Shown in pieces: positions 1 to 10,909 of a DNA stretch of 64,000 bases. This DNA is from Melampsora larici-populina 98AG31. Taxonomy: Eukaryota > Basidiomycota > Pucciniomycetes > Pucciniales > Melampsoraceae. The DNA is taken from assembly GCF_000204055.1 (NCBI RefSeq), contig NW_006768768.1, forward strand, positions 1,568,294 through 1,632,293, read 5' to 3'. Under the pieces are notes generated by a model that saw only the letters and a list, made by a program, of their open reading frames with translations, was not told the DNA's origin and searched no databases. Within the stretch, counting starts at the first letter, position 1. Every line of letters starts with the position of its first letter. A program made the translations under genes and the position numbers.

Positions 1-293
1 GGGTGTGAGGATTGGTGAAGGTGACAAGAGGTCTTGTTTGGTTGGGGTATGTGTATGACAGCTGTGAAAGGTGGTGAAGGGTAACTTTAGGGAGTATTGT
101 GAAGTTTGGAGTGTTTGGTGATGAGATGTGAAAACAGTGTAGATGGGTGAATAGGTGTGAAGATAGATGGGTGAATAAGTGTGAAGGCTTTCTTGTTCAA
201 AAACTGGTTGAAGGCCGGTTTGAGTGTGAAAAGATGTGAAAAACACTGGTAAGATGGGTGAGGAAGTGTGAAAGGTGGTGAAATACTTTGCAT
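1..293. repeat. Degenerate minisatellite of GTGTGAA / GATGGGTGAA units
   Basis: The first 290 bases are built from imperfect copies of short units such as GTGTGAAG, GGTGAAGG and GATGGGTGAATA, purine-rich on the + strand. A minus-strand frame is open through it only because the repeat lacks stops in that frame, so I do not call a gene. The repeat runs off the left edge. Confidence 0.6.
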
Positions 294-995
294 GTGTTCG
301 ACTTAGAGCCTTGCTAGGTCACAAAAGATGCATCTGCCCGCTTTCCTTGGGATCCGCTGCGAGGATACATGTGATAGTACCCTCGGGTCGGGTCGAAGTT
401 TCAGGTGCACAAGAGGTTCTGGTACCAGCAAGATGCATAAGGACAGTCGTAGACAACATCGTTCCCTGTGCATACTTTTTAATAAGGCAATCAAAGATGT
501 GGTCCGAATTAGCCATCAGTGAAGATTTATGCTGAAGTCCCATGGGAATTGAAGATTTTAATGAAGTCAGATACCTGCTTGAGTTCCCTTGATTTGGAAT
601 TGAGTTGTACACGTGAAAATGCCTTTGCCTAAGACGTCCGTCATCAACAAGGAAAACAACATGAGAGAGATCTTAAGAAAGGTGTGAAGCATTTTGCTTG
701 TAGTACGAGAGGAAGAAGAATTGCAATTGCAGCTCGTGTTAGTCAAAAACGAAAACAATGCGGATGGGGAACAATCATGGGCATGAAGCAAGCCGAGAAG
801 AGCCCAGTTCTTATAGAAATTATATCTTACTCAAAGGAGAGGGAGTGCTTAATCGGAAGTCACCAGGGAAATCATCAGACACACAAGCCACAGGGCCAGG
901 AAAGCTTCTGATTTCAGAGCCCTTGCCATTGGTGGCACTTGGTATGTATGAAAACAAAACAATGCCACCCCAACTGGGATAACACAAGTCTAGGC
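294..995. other. No gene recognised
   Basis: Several short frames overlap on both strands, but none has a recognisable domain, and none joins to another by a convincing intron. I see nothing here that I can name. Confidence 0.5.
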
Positions 996-1290
996 CTTCG
1001 CCCCGGCCCCGCAATTCCGGGGACTCCCCGGCTCCCGCCCCCGCGAGGTCGGGAGCCGGGATGAGTGTTGGGAAGAACCAAATGGCGGGGAGCTTGCGGG
1101 GGCGGGCTTCGGGGACGCTGGAGGGGCTAAAATGCGCTGAAAGTGAGGCCTGCATGGCTAAATCTGCACTGCGCCCCCAGGATTGCGGGGAATCCCCGAC
1201 TCCCGCACTTGCGAGGTTGGGAGCCGGGACCAGTTTTCGCAAATGTTTTCCACGGGGGAATTTCGGGGGCGGGCTTCGGGAGAGCCGAGA
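996..1290. repeat. GC-rich block with two diverged direct copies and internal hairpins
   Basis: A sharply GC-rich island in an AT-rich window. Copy one (about 999-1125) and copy two (about 1169-1290) share CTCCCG..GCGAGGT.GGGAGCCGGGA and later GGGGGCGGGCTTCGGG. Within copy one, CCCGGCTCCCG near 1027 can pair with CGGGAGCCGGG near 1050. Overlapping long frames on both strands are typical of GC-rich repeat and are not convincing genes. Confidence 0.55.
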
Positions 1291-1594
1291 AGGGCCGGGG
1301 CAAAGGCCTACACAAGTCACTTGCCCAAGCCAATTCACCAGAAAGGTCCAAGGCTTGAGGCTGTTGCAAGGGCTTTGTTGAGTTAGAATACCACCAGTAG
1401 CCCAATCCCGTTAGTCTTGGTTGATGACCTAAAGCGACACCCACTATGGTTGCGGTAACGAGGTGATTTATTGTAGCTTTACAGCTAAGTCACACACAGG
1501 TCCACTATGGGCCTGTTTTACACTTGCGTTCCCTACGACTGCGTCAAATTTTGCGTCGCGCTTGTTCAAATCTACGAAAGCTTAAACCCTGATT

Positions 1595-1687
1595 TACAGC
1601 TGTTCTGCAAATTTGTGTCATACCCGAAATTTTTCAAAAAATAAAAATCGACGCCACCAGCTAAATACAGCCTATACAGGGCTGTAC
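1595..1687 (+). repeat. Left inner arm of the 6.4-kb inverted repeat
   Basis: Begins TACAGCTGTTCTGC and ends CAGGGCTGTAC. It is the reverse complement of 7569-7661, with only about two mismatches near CATACCCGAAA. Confidence 0.85.
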
Positions 1688-2039
1688 TGCACATGTGCAC
1701 TGCCTAGGTGGAGCGTAGGTCTTAACTGTTTGGTACCTAGGTCAGAAGTATTGGATCGTGTCAGCCCTGGATACATATACATGTACCCAAAACTAACTTA
1801 TAATATTAGACTTTTACTTATACACCTAATTACATGTACATACAGCTTATAAAACACATGTAGCATATAATAAAACATATACAAACATCAATTACATATG
1901 TATATACATTTAAAAACATATGTAACATGTAATAAAATACCAAGTACACCTCATAACTCAGTGTCAAGAGTTAAAATGCTTATACTACATAAATTACATA
2001 ACACATATATGTAATTATGTAATATTAATAATAATGATA

Positions 2040-2840
2040 ATTAATAGTAATCATTAAACCCTAAACCACAGTGATGATACAATCAAATATCACTACAATT
2101 AGGTTTGGAGAGGAGGATATATAAACCCCTCCTCTCTCAGCCTTCAAGGACTTTCCCTCAAGCAATTTTTATTACACACCTCTTTTAAAGAGCCCTTTAA
2201 AGACTCTTTTGAAGTACATAATCAAAAGTCTTATAAATATAAGACTAGTGATTCACTTCATATCTTTAAAGTAGCTTCCTGACTAAAAGATAAAGTAATC
2301 TTATTCTTCATCCTCTGGATCCCTACTTCCCCTAAGTAGAACCCCCTTATCAGGTTAGTGACCTTCCAATAAAAATCAGGTTAGTTACCTCCAGAACAAC
2401 TACAGGTTAGTGACCTATATCAACTCACAGGTTAGTGTACCTTCTGAACAACTGCAGGTTAGTGACCTATATCAACTCAAGGTTGGTGTACCTTTTGAAT
2501 AACCATAAGTTGGTGACTTTATAACAACCAGACTAGTGATTCTACACATCACTCTTCAATCAGTCACTTTGAAGATTGAAGGAAAGCCTTGGATCCAGCT
2601 TTCACTAATTATATTATATTATAATTAACCCCTGAACCTCCTTTTAAGGAGTCATTTAACTGTAGTATGTCTGGATTTATCCAAACAGACCAGTTCCCCT
2701 CTTCCTTCTCTCTTTCTTATCTTTATAATTTTATTGTAATACATTATATTTGAAATATAACTTAATTATCAAAAATTACCAACCCACCTTGCCAATTTTA
2801 GTGAGCCCTGAGTATTCTTTTGAATACCCAACCCTCACAG
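2040..2840 (+). promoter_or_regulatory. LTR- or promoter-like block: TATA box plus tandem GGTTAGTGACC repeats
   Basis: A TATATAAA box lies at 2118-2125 after a G/A-rich stretch, followed by a pyrimidine-rich leader. From 2351 to about 2530 a unit of about 25-30 bp containing CAGGTTAGTGACC recurs six to seven times with drift. The layout resembles the U3/R part of an LTR, or a strong promoter for the gene starting at 3428. I could not find a matching second copy or a 5-bp target duplication, so a solo LTR is only a suggestion. Confidence 0.35.
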
Positions 2841-2982
2841 ATTGGAAGGGTTTGCTGTTGTTTGGCAGGACCCACCAGCACACCCCAATCAATTCATGAC
2901 AAACAAACCACAACCCACCCTCGACTCCACCTCAGGCCTGCTTCACCGGTTGGCCTTCCTGTTATTTAGTCCATTGTTCATT

Positions 2983-3071
2983 CACCCACTGAATCCGACC
3001 TACCAAGACGAGCCATCCATCTATAGCATTGAATCACCCACTGAATCTGACCTACCAAGACCAGCCATCCA
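2983..3071 (+). repeat. 36-bp direct repeat, two copies
   Basis: CACCCACTGAATC(C/T)GACC.. occurs at 2983-3018 and again at 3036-3071 with two mismatches, separated by 17 bp. It lies upstream of the passenger gene. Confidence 0.8.
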
Positions 3072-3427
3072 GCCATGGGGTTTGTGGATCTCGTCATCCT
3101 CAAGTCCACGCATTTCAACCCAGGGATCCTTTATGACAACCACAACTTGATCGATGTCTCCTGCCACTACAAAAGGTGTCCGTCACGGCAAATCGAAAGA
3201 CTTCACAATCACGAACCGCACAATTTTTTTTTTGATAATCAAAAAGTTCAGCATGGCCTACCCAAGATCTTTCCACCACTTAGCTTTGTTAGCGTCTCTT
3301 TCCCCTCATCGCTTTCCCTCAGTTTTCATTTCACTCACTGTCGTGTTTCTAAACGTTTTAATCTTTTTGTTGTCTGGATGGTCGCAGGCCTGCCAATGCC
3401 CGAATCAATCGATTGAGATCACCACCC

Positions 3428-5460
3428 ATGAGGACCCGTTATCAGGCGCTCATTTCTCAAGCGCAAGGTAGAAATTTGAGCAATGTGCCACTCGCCAGAC
3501 CCGGAGTTATGTGAGTGTTTCCTTCGGTCAAATGCCTTGAATATCATTGTTGACCTGTCGTTATCTAGGCCTGGAGATGCCCAAAGCATGCAGTCGAATC
3601 TAGCCTCACCCGCCGGTTACAAAGTGTCCTGCTTGGTTGATCCGTTGATCAACCACGGCGCAGCATGTGGTCCTAATGAACTGGCTCCAGCGCCGTTGTC
3701 CCAAGGATCTTCGGCTTCCTCGATTAACCCTCACATTAACCCATCCATCTTTTCGGCACCGTTGTCATCACAAGGTACACCACCGTCTACCTCCCACCCC
3801 ACCTTGCCTTCCGGTTTGCACATCACTTCCAGTTCCCCTCTCAAGAGACCTTTACGCGAAATTTCATCTTCTGACGACAAACTCGAGTTTGGTGAGCATG
3901 ATCTTTGCGTGATCTTGGTTACTCTGACAGACTGACTGACGTTTTTGGCCTTGTCAGTTGATGACGATGACTTTCTTGACAAACCAAATGGTTCAACCGG
4001 CCCACCTTCATTGTCAGCGAACTCCACCGCCACGCTCTTTCCCAATCCCGAATCACGTATGTTCACTGTAGCTTTCAACATCTGGCAAATGGTTGTACCC
4101 GAAATCGAAGACCCCGCCCCAAAATCTCGCAAGCAAACCTCCGGCGGATCCCGGAGAGCACCAGCCAAAATTCCCAAACCAAAGTATTCCAACTACAATC
4201 CTAAAACGTTGACAAAGCTTAGTATACCTGAGAAACTCCCCCCCTTTGTGGTGTTCAAACGGAATCTTTTCCTGGCCTGCGAGAAGATTCTCCCCCATGT
4301 AGCTGAAGCACTCCAGCTAGCCTGGATAGCTGGCAAGCTCTCGATCCAGGGTTGGATCACCAAGTCTAAGCAGCTCAAAGGTGACGACAAAGTGTCCATC
4401 ACTGACACCTCATCATGGCAAGCTTTCATGACTTCGGCCTGGTCGGTACCCAACACAACTAACAAGGGCTTCAAGATTATTCACGAAAACCCGGTCAAGA
4501 CGCAAAACGCTGTCCGAGCCCTCGAGTCTGCCTTCAAAAAACCTGCACCACCTTCTGACAAATCCAAAGGCAAAGTATCTGTGGTCTCTCGCGGCGTAAG
4601 TGAATATTTTGGTTGATCTCTATGCTTTAAGGTTCACAATGCTAACATATTCCTGACTTGTCAGTTGGGAATCCTCAGCGCTGGCGAACAAAATCTGCGC
4701 ACATTGTTGACACGTTTCAAAAAAGATTTCAAACGCGGCGAAAACGTCACCTGTTATCCCAATCCAGTCGCTCCCTCCCAGGTTGTGCTTCTGAACACCT
4801 CGCGCATTCGCACATGGGCAAATGACTGGGTGAGCCCTTGTTCCTTTTTTTTTTATTTTGGGTCACTTTGCCCGTTCTTGACGTGCTTTACGCTTACTGA
4901 CCACACATCCAAATTGTTGTTCTCAGGCCGATGGGGTCCTTGGAGTGGACGAAGTCAATCCTCCGATGAAACGACCCGGTTTTACCTGGATCAACGTTTG
5001 CGACTATGAGCGCAAGAAGAATGCACTCCTCGGTCTGACCCCCGCGCCTACTGGCACCTCAGCCCTAGGTCACTCTACCCCAGCCGCGACTACCGTTGTA
5101 CACAACAACTACTATGGACATCCGTTCCCACCTCACGGGAGTTCTCAGGGGTTCCCCATGGGGAATGATCCTGTACCTGGTTTGACCACTCAACTTGATC
5201 TCTCTGCTTGCTTATCACCTCCGCCTGGCAAAAACCCGTACTTTGAGGACTTCCTGGTTTTTGCCGGTATTTGGCCTGATATGAAGAAAACACGTGATGT
5301 GTTATCTAATGAAGGTATCTCTGATTTCAATCGTCTGTTGGACCGTGCGGCTTACACCATCCCAACCTTTCATCATATGGGTGTCCCTTTCGCTCACGCC
5401 GAGTACCTTGTCAAGGCTGTTCCTAAATTCATTGAACACCTGAAATCAAAGTCAACTTAG
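3428..5460 (+). CDS. Passenger protein of the 6.4-kb unit, unknown function, SAM-like C-terminus
   Basis: I derive five exons: 3428-3510, 3569-3891, 3958-4595, 4665-4829 and 4927-5460 (introns 58, 66, 69 and 97 nt, all GT..AG). They sum to 1743 nt, giving 580 residues ending at TAG. The start MRTRYQAL was chosen because it joins in frame through a GTGAGT donor. The N-terminal 200 residues are Ser/Pro-rich and low complexity. A basic stretch (KSRKQTSGGSRRAPAK) sits near residues 200-220 and could be nuclear targeting. The middle is alpha-helical in character. The last 75 residues (YFEDFLVFAGIW to FIEHLKSK) have the hydrophobic spacing of a SAM-like helical bundle, which is my inference. I do not recognise the family. 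It is convergent with the transposase 750 bp away and lies inside the same inverted repeats, so it may be an accessory transposon protein. The long intact frame argues that it is or recently was functional. Confidence 0.7.
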
Positions 5461-5486
5461 TTTATTACGGCTGTTACTTATGTGTT

Positions 5487-5680
5487 ACTGTTGCGTATTA
5501 AATCCCCGTTCTTAGTTCTTAGTTCTTACTGTTGCGTATTAAATCCCTGTTCTTAGTCTGTTAGTGTGCGTGATTTCTTTGTAGACAACTCATCTGAGCT
5601 GTCACATTTGTTTCCCGGCTCTCTCTTATGTCATCTATTTACGTAATAAATCCCCGCTCTTAGTCTGATAGTGTCTGTTA
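5487..5680 (+). repeat. Short direct repeats in the 3' flank of the passenger gene
   Basis: The string GTTGCGTATTAAATCCC followed by TGTTCTTAG or CGTTCTTAG occurs twice (about 5490-5515 and 5530-5560). A looser third copy, GTAATAAATCCCCGCTCTTAG, is near 5643. This is a small local duplication beyond the stop codon. Confidence 0.6.
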
Positions 5681-5809
5681 CTTCATTGTAAACATTGAAA
5701 TAAGAGCTGTCTGGTGCAAGTGAAGCAATCCAAACAAGAGAATACCTTTCTTGTTTCCTATTCCGAGTAAGGTGCAGGGGATTTTGACTCTGAGCAACCC
5801 AAAAAAACC

Positions 5810-5851
5810 AAGTCAGTCTTGATATCGCACGATATCAAGGCAGACTGACTT
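5810..5851. repeat. Hairpin between convergent genes
   Basis: AAGTCAGTCTTGATATC pairs with GATATCAAGGCAGACTGACTT around a GCAC loop, with a small bulge on the right arm. It lies between the convergent passenger and transposase genes and might act as a bidirectional 3' end signal; that role is a guess. Confidence 0.5.
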
Positions 5852-6208
5852 GAAATTTTTTCCACAGAGTCTCCTGGTTTTTTTCCAGATCAGTCTGATT
5901 CCCGGGACTCTGTCTGATCTCGCACAAAATGAAGACAGACTTTGAGTTTGAAACCAGCGAGTTTTTTGGCCCAAGGTTCTCGGGGCAAACTCATTCTGGT
6001 TTCGAAGGAGTGACCAATGAGGTCCTTTTTTTGATAGGGAACAAACACGCCTTGCTGGGCTGCTCTTAATTGCATAGCTTCATCTGAACACAAGGTGAGC
6101 ACAGGGCCAATCAAACGTGTGATACAAACACAATAGACATTCAATAACATTGAAGTAGTTAAAAGCAAACACCGGATCTCGTGTGGCCCAAAGAGATACC
6201 TTTCCACC

Positions 6209-7336
6209 TCACATCCAGTAGCCACATACAGCATATAATCGATGCATCTGGGCGCCCGTAAAGATTTCCCAAGTCTTATCCATTATCAAGTCGATTTTAC
6301 CTGCGGCAGGGGTTTGCTGAAGACTCTGAGTTCTTTGGAAGTGAGACTTGAGGACCGAGAAAGCCTTCTCAATTGGATTGAAGTCGGGTGAATACGGTGG
6401 GAGATATATAATGCGGATACCCCTTTCCTCAGCTAACTCAGCAACTCGGCGACCATGATGGATCCAACAGTTGTCCATCACCAAAACCGAATTCGCTTCG
6501 GGGTACGGATTCATGACCGGAAGCTGTGGCAACAACGAAGTCAACTAAAGAAGAAATAACGGCACATTGAAGGGGAGCTACGCACCAGTCAATGTTTCAG
6601 AAATGCCTCAAAATCTAGGCAATTGTAGCTCCCTTCCTGGCAGTCAACTGCCAGGAGGCCTCCCCTGAAAATCGCCGGTAGGAGTGAAAAACGTTTGCCA
6701 CTTCGCGTCCAAGGCACTCGCTGGGTACAATGTCTGCGTATCGCCCTGCCTTTATCACGTTTGAGGAACTGCTCTTGGATTGCACATTCGTCTAGATGCA
6801 GAGGAATGCGACTGGTCAGCTTATTGATCTGCCAAAACTTGTCACTCGGGCTCACCTAGAAAAACAAGAATATTGGGGCTCAGGCCCCCAACCGCATGCA
6901 GATATTTCGCTCGCTTTGAGGGGCTCTGACTCGGATGAACGGTTCGAGCCTTCTTGAGAGTCAAGTTGAGCCTGTCTTTGAGGTCTTTTGCTATGGTGGC
7001 GAGACAGAGCCAAGTTCCGGTGCGACGATAAACAGCTTGTCGGTATTTGTCCAAGTACAGACCGGGGTTGCCATCTAGTAGCTCAAGAACAAAATCACGA
7101 TCCTCGTCCGTGAGCGCGGTGTTCCTCCCTAGGGTAGCATAGTCTTCAGGGTTCCGAACGACCGAGTATGTTGCTCGGTATAAAGCGTGCCATTGGGCAA
7201 TCGTGCGAGTGCTGACTGACGACTTCAATAGACGTTGGACGTGGGGTATGGTTTTACCAGCACGCAGGTATTGAACCGCCAGCACTTTGATGCCAGCGTC
7301 GTATTTGCCGGGTCGAAGCTTGGGTCTTACACGCAT
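6209..7336 (-). pseudogene. IS630/Tc1-mariner (DDE_3) transposase, one in-frame TGA
   Basis: Exons run 7336-6856, 6791-6586 and 6544-6209. Intron one (6855-6792, 64 nt) restores the canonical catalytic string LVFLDECAI. Intron two (6585-6545, 41 nt) leads into LLPQLPVMNPYP. An N-terminal helix-turn-helix region (residues about 10-70, KTIPHVQRLL..STRTIAQWH) precedes the DDE core. Catalytic residues visible are D in FLDECAI, D in VLVMDNCWIHHG and E in YSPDFNPIEKAF, giving D,D34-35E spacing. A TGA at 6589-6591 interrupts the frame three bases before the second intron, so this copy is probably dead unless the stop is read through or spliced around. The family cuts and pastes at TA sites. It is the only transposase in the surrounding 6.4-kb unit. 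Confidence 0.85.
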
Positions 7337-7568
7337 GTCTGCTTCATCACGATTCAGAGTCAGGCCCTATATATGAGAGGGAGGATGAAAAACACTTACT
7401 GTAGACAAAGACGTAATTGAGGGACGTACAGTGACGAGTTGTCGAAAACGGGATGTGGTTGTGGTGCTGTTTGCGAGGCCGATGATGGACTGGGAACGGT
7501 TGGACTGTGGTTTGGCTTGGGAGTGTCCGTATGTTACATGCTACTGCTCTACACACACTGGACATAAG

Positions 7569-7661
7569 TACAGCCCTGTATAGGCTGTATTTAGCTGGTG
7601 GCGTCGATTTTTATTTTTTGAAAATTTTTGGGTATGACACAAATTTGCAGAACAGCTGTAT
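7569..7661 (-). repeat. Right inner arm of the 6.4-kb inverted repeat
   Basis: Reverse complement of 1595-1687. It lies about 230 bp upstream of the transposase start, as expected for a terminal repeat next to its transposase promoter. Confidence 0.85.
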
Positions 7662-7801
7662 GGTAGGAACCAGGTAAAGCAGACAGTAAATCATCCAATA
7701 GTGGATTTCATGCGGTTACCGTCTTTGGTAAAACACGCATGATCAAATTTCGCACTCGGGAACACAAAATTTACAATAGATCACCCTCATGATAGTGGGT
7801 G

Positions 7802-8175
7802 CTCTTAGGACCCTTAAATGCTCCAGCTGGGATATCATCGGTGTGGATGCCCTCAAGACGGGAATGAATCAAACTTACATGTCAAATTCCCTCGTTTTTC
7901 AACCTATACCGGCGGGAATGAATTGGAATATCAACGGCTTCCCCAAACTGAGCATGCCGAGTCCTGATCTGCACAGTCACTCATGACCAAAAGTGAGTCT
8001 TGATTTTGACCATATCAAGTACTAAGAAAAATCTCAGAAAAAAACAAGTAGGCTCACCTTCTTGAACTCCTCACGGCTCTCTATACCAAAAGATGATGAT
8101 TAATCTTAAGCCAATAAGCATCTCGCAAGTTCCTTGAGTTCATTAAAAAAATGCCATTAAATAAAAAGATATAAT
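7802..8175. other. No gene recognised
   Basis: One short + strand frame of 65 codons lies here without a recognisable domain or a convincing splice partner. I see nothing else. Confidence 0.4.
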
Positions 8176-8341
8176 TAGCCGTGTTCAAACCAAACCCGGT
8201 TGACTCAAAAACCCAGTACACCCAGTTGCGTTTTTGGTGGTAACTTTGTGTATCTAGTGACAGCTCTTGACAGCTTCCAGCCAAAAAGTCAACCGGGTGT
8301 ACCGGGTTTTTGTGCAACCGGGTTTGGTTTGAACACGGCTA
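8176..8341. mobile_element. MITE, TA-flanked, TIR TAGCCGTGTTCAAACC
   Basis: The 26-bp ends TAGCCGTGTTCAAACCAAAC.. and their inverse ..GTTTGAACACGGCTA match perfectly, and the TA at each end fits a Tc1/mariner-type target. The interior (GTAACTTTGTGTATC, GACAGCT twice, CCAGCCAAAAA) recurs in the MITE at 60530-60832, so both belong to one family with differing ends. Confidence 0.85.
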
Positions 8342-8954
8342 TTGAATAAAAGTTGGGAAAAAAATGTTAAAGGAATAAGTGTGATTTTCAAAAAACCATA
8401 CTTGTTATGAATGAGACCTAGAGAAGATAGTAGATCTGTATGTACTGAATTATCTTATGATGATGATGATGATTTCCAAAGATAAATTTGATCAGAAAGA
8501 ATCAGCTAAAAGTCCTAAAAAAAGGAGTTAAAATTATAATGATAGATTTCATCAAGAAAAACATCATTTAAAGTTTGCAAAGAAAAAAAGATTGTTTGAA
8601 AAAAAATGATTTATGAAGATGATTAGATGATGTTAAGATTTTACAAATTGAATCTATTCATACATTCTATACAAAGTATATTTAGAAATTATCCTCATCA
8701 TGATTCGATTTACAAATATTCTTACTAATGAACCCAAACTTTCCACAAATTTAAATAAATATATTTATGTACAATCTATTTCTAACAAACAAACACAAAG
8801 CAAACCAAAAAATTCAAAACCTTTTCTAAACATACCAAGTCAAAGCAAAAAAAACCTCTTCATGAAAAACCAAATTAATCACAACAATGAAAAGAAATCA
8901 AGATGATTTAAAGTTTAAATAAATTATAAAGAGAATGATGGATTGATTTAAAAT
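8342..8954. other. AT-rich spacer downstream of the PP2C gene
   Basis: Very AT-rich and poly-purine in places (TGATGATGATGATG near 8460). One 68-codon frame at 8700 is Lys/Asn-rich composition only. No supported gene. Confidence 0.5.
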
Positions 8955-10564
8955 TTACATCCTACGCTGACGACCAGATTGATTGGAAACTTGTTTTAAT
9001 CTAAACTGACGTCTATTAGCTGTTAAATCGATTCCTCCCACTTTACCCCATCCAGCAAATGGAACAATAATAGCTGTCATATTATCACGACTATAAAAAA
9101 GAAACCCAAAAAAGAGAAAAGAAAAAGAAAAAAAGGATGAGTTTCTATTTTTACAAACAAAAAAAGAAAGAAATCAAATAGGAGATTAAGAATTTACCCT
9201 CCAAGTTTTTCAGCAAAATCAATGATCGATTCAGCTGCTTTGGTCGGATTGGTTTCAGTACGACATAAATCAATGATTTCTTGATTTGACATCACTTCTG
9301 AAACACCATCTGATACGATGACCATAAATGACCATTGATCACCTTTATACATCACCCGAAAATTGAATCGATCAAATTTCGAAACAATAACAAAAAGAAA
9401 AAAAATATTGATCAGATTCAAGATTTTTTTAAAAGACCCATGAAAGATCAATTAAATTTTAAAAAAAGGGTGTTTTTTTTGGAAGGGGAAAGATTTCTTA
9501 CCTTTTAATAATTTTTTAACAATATCAGGTTCACCCGTGACGCCTAATTTCTTAAATCTAGAATCACCTAACCCTCTAGTATTAGCCAAAGTGCCACCCC
9601 ATCTAGATTCCCCAAAACTATCAGTAATCAAACCTGTTCCGATCCTTCTTAATCTTTCAGATTCCACTCTAGATTCAGGATGATGAGTTTCGGTAATCGG
9701 CACAACTTTTCCGGTGATCGATTCACAAAGTAAAGCTATTGTATCACCTACATGTGCAATTGTTAATAAGAGTAATGGTGATGAATAGAATGGATAGATT
9801 GGACTGGTTGGATTGGTTGGTAATGGGTTTAGTAAGACGATCGTTCCTACTGATCCTGATTTTGGGGTCGAGGTGATTAAGTGTTGATCTGCTTTTAAGA
9901 ATGCTAGAGTTAATCTTTCACCTAATTCGATGTCGGGTGAATTGATTCTTAATGTTTTGGATTCGGTTTCGGTTTGGGTTTCTGATTTTGATTTTGATTT
10001 TGATGGAGTTTGGATTGAATACATCTTTTCACCTAATCCTTCTAAATAACCACCTCTAAACCTTTTAAAGTATCCTCCTAATGATCTATAGTTTCGTATG
10101 ACATTTGGAATTTCAATCGGATCACAACTTTCGATGATCTGGTTTAAATTAGATTTCAAATATTCAGATGAATCTGATCCTCCATGTCCATCAAACAATC
10201 CAATACATAAAGTTTGTTCAATCGGTTTAAATTCTTCTACGGTACTTGGTTTTAATCTTTTCAAAAGCTCAGCTTCGGTTCCCAACGTTTTAATCGTTTG
10301 TTTGATTTCTTCTAGTTTGATTTTAATACTTGAAATTGAGATTCGATCTTCTTGATAAGGTCTTTCTCCACGTGATTGAGATGTTCCTATTAAGTTTGAA
10401 GATGTTAAGTTGATTTTGAGTTTTCCATTTTTTGGAATTTGATAGGTTTGTTGATGTTCTACTTGATGAATGTGATGATGATGAAATGGTTTGTGATGAG
10501 GTTTGAATGGTTGAATGGTTGAATGAGATGAGGAGAATCTGAGTGAATGCTGAAGAAATGACAT
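8955..10564 (-). CDS. PP2C-type Ser/Thr protein phosphatase
   Basis: Three exons (10564-9502, 9342-9198, 9090-8955; introns 159 and 107 nt) sum to 1344 nt, giving 447 residues. PP2C motifs appear in order: RGERPYQEDR (residues about 66-75), LFDGHGGSDSS, GSVGTIVLL, IAHVGDTIALL, NTRGLGDSRFK, MVIVSDGVSEVMSN and GRDNMTAIIV. The Asp residues of the first, second, sixth and last motifs coordinate the two metal ions in this family, and all are present. The enzyme would remove phosphate from Ser/Thr. The basic, Ser/His-rich N-terminus (residues 1-45) could be a mitochondrial presequence, as in yeast Ptc6; that is inference. A Lys/Ser/Glu-rich insert (SKSKSKSETQTETESK) interrupts the middle. A transposon end begins only 60 bp upstream of the start codon, so promoter sequence may be displaced. 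Confidence 0.93.
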
Positions 10565-10909
10565 CGATCAAAAGTAACAATCGAACTGAGTGGATCGAAG
10601 TGACTAATCTCACAGTCTGTGTACAGTCATCTCTGAGATAACCCATACCTTTTCAGAGCATCCGCACTCGTGCGGCAAATCGAGTGCGGTAAGTGTAAAT
10701 TTACTGCAACCGCGGGGCTTATTCCACACCGGGAGCAAAGTAGACCCGCGGTACATAATTTTAAGGTTGATTTGAAGTAAGACAGAAGTAAATATAATCA
10801 TAGCCTACCTCGTACTTTATCTCAAGTAACTACTCGGGTCCGGTAGCTTTCCGACTCGAATCAACTTCCATCTCACTCAACAATATTCATACACACCACA
10901 ATCTGACCG

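Larger units (their letters stand above)
1438..7801. mobile_element. 6.4-kb inverted-repeat unit with IS630/Tc1-mariner transposase and a passenger gene
   Basis: Seen: a 93-bp arm at 1595-1687 recurs, inverted and nearly identical, at 7569-7661. Outside these arms the homology continues in diverged form. The left end starts CACCCACTAT (1438-1447) and the right end finishes ATAGTGGGTG (7792-7801), each followed inward by GTGAT..ATTGTA. Total arm length is therefore about 230-250 bp with a worn outer half. Inside are a spliced + strand gene (3428-5460) and a convergent DDE_3 transposase gene (6209-7336). No clear target duplication is visible at the outer ends, so the true boundaries are uncertain. 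Inferred: a large DNA transposon, or a composite of a transposon with another repeat lying between its arms. Confidence 0.65.

Noticed and set aside
820..1444. Long overlapping frames on both strands in the GC-rich island
   Set aside because: Four frames are open at once because the sequence is GC-rich and repetitive; no domain or splice structure supports any of them.
2040..2840. Definite solo LTR
   Set aside because: No TG..CA limits with a matching 5-bp duplication could be found.
5890..6234. Possible C-terminal extension of the DDE_3 transposase
   Set aside because: It is in another frame after the natural end GYWM, and has no similarity to the family.
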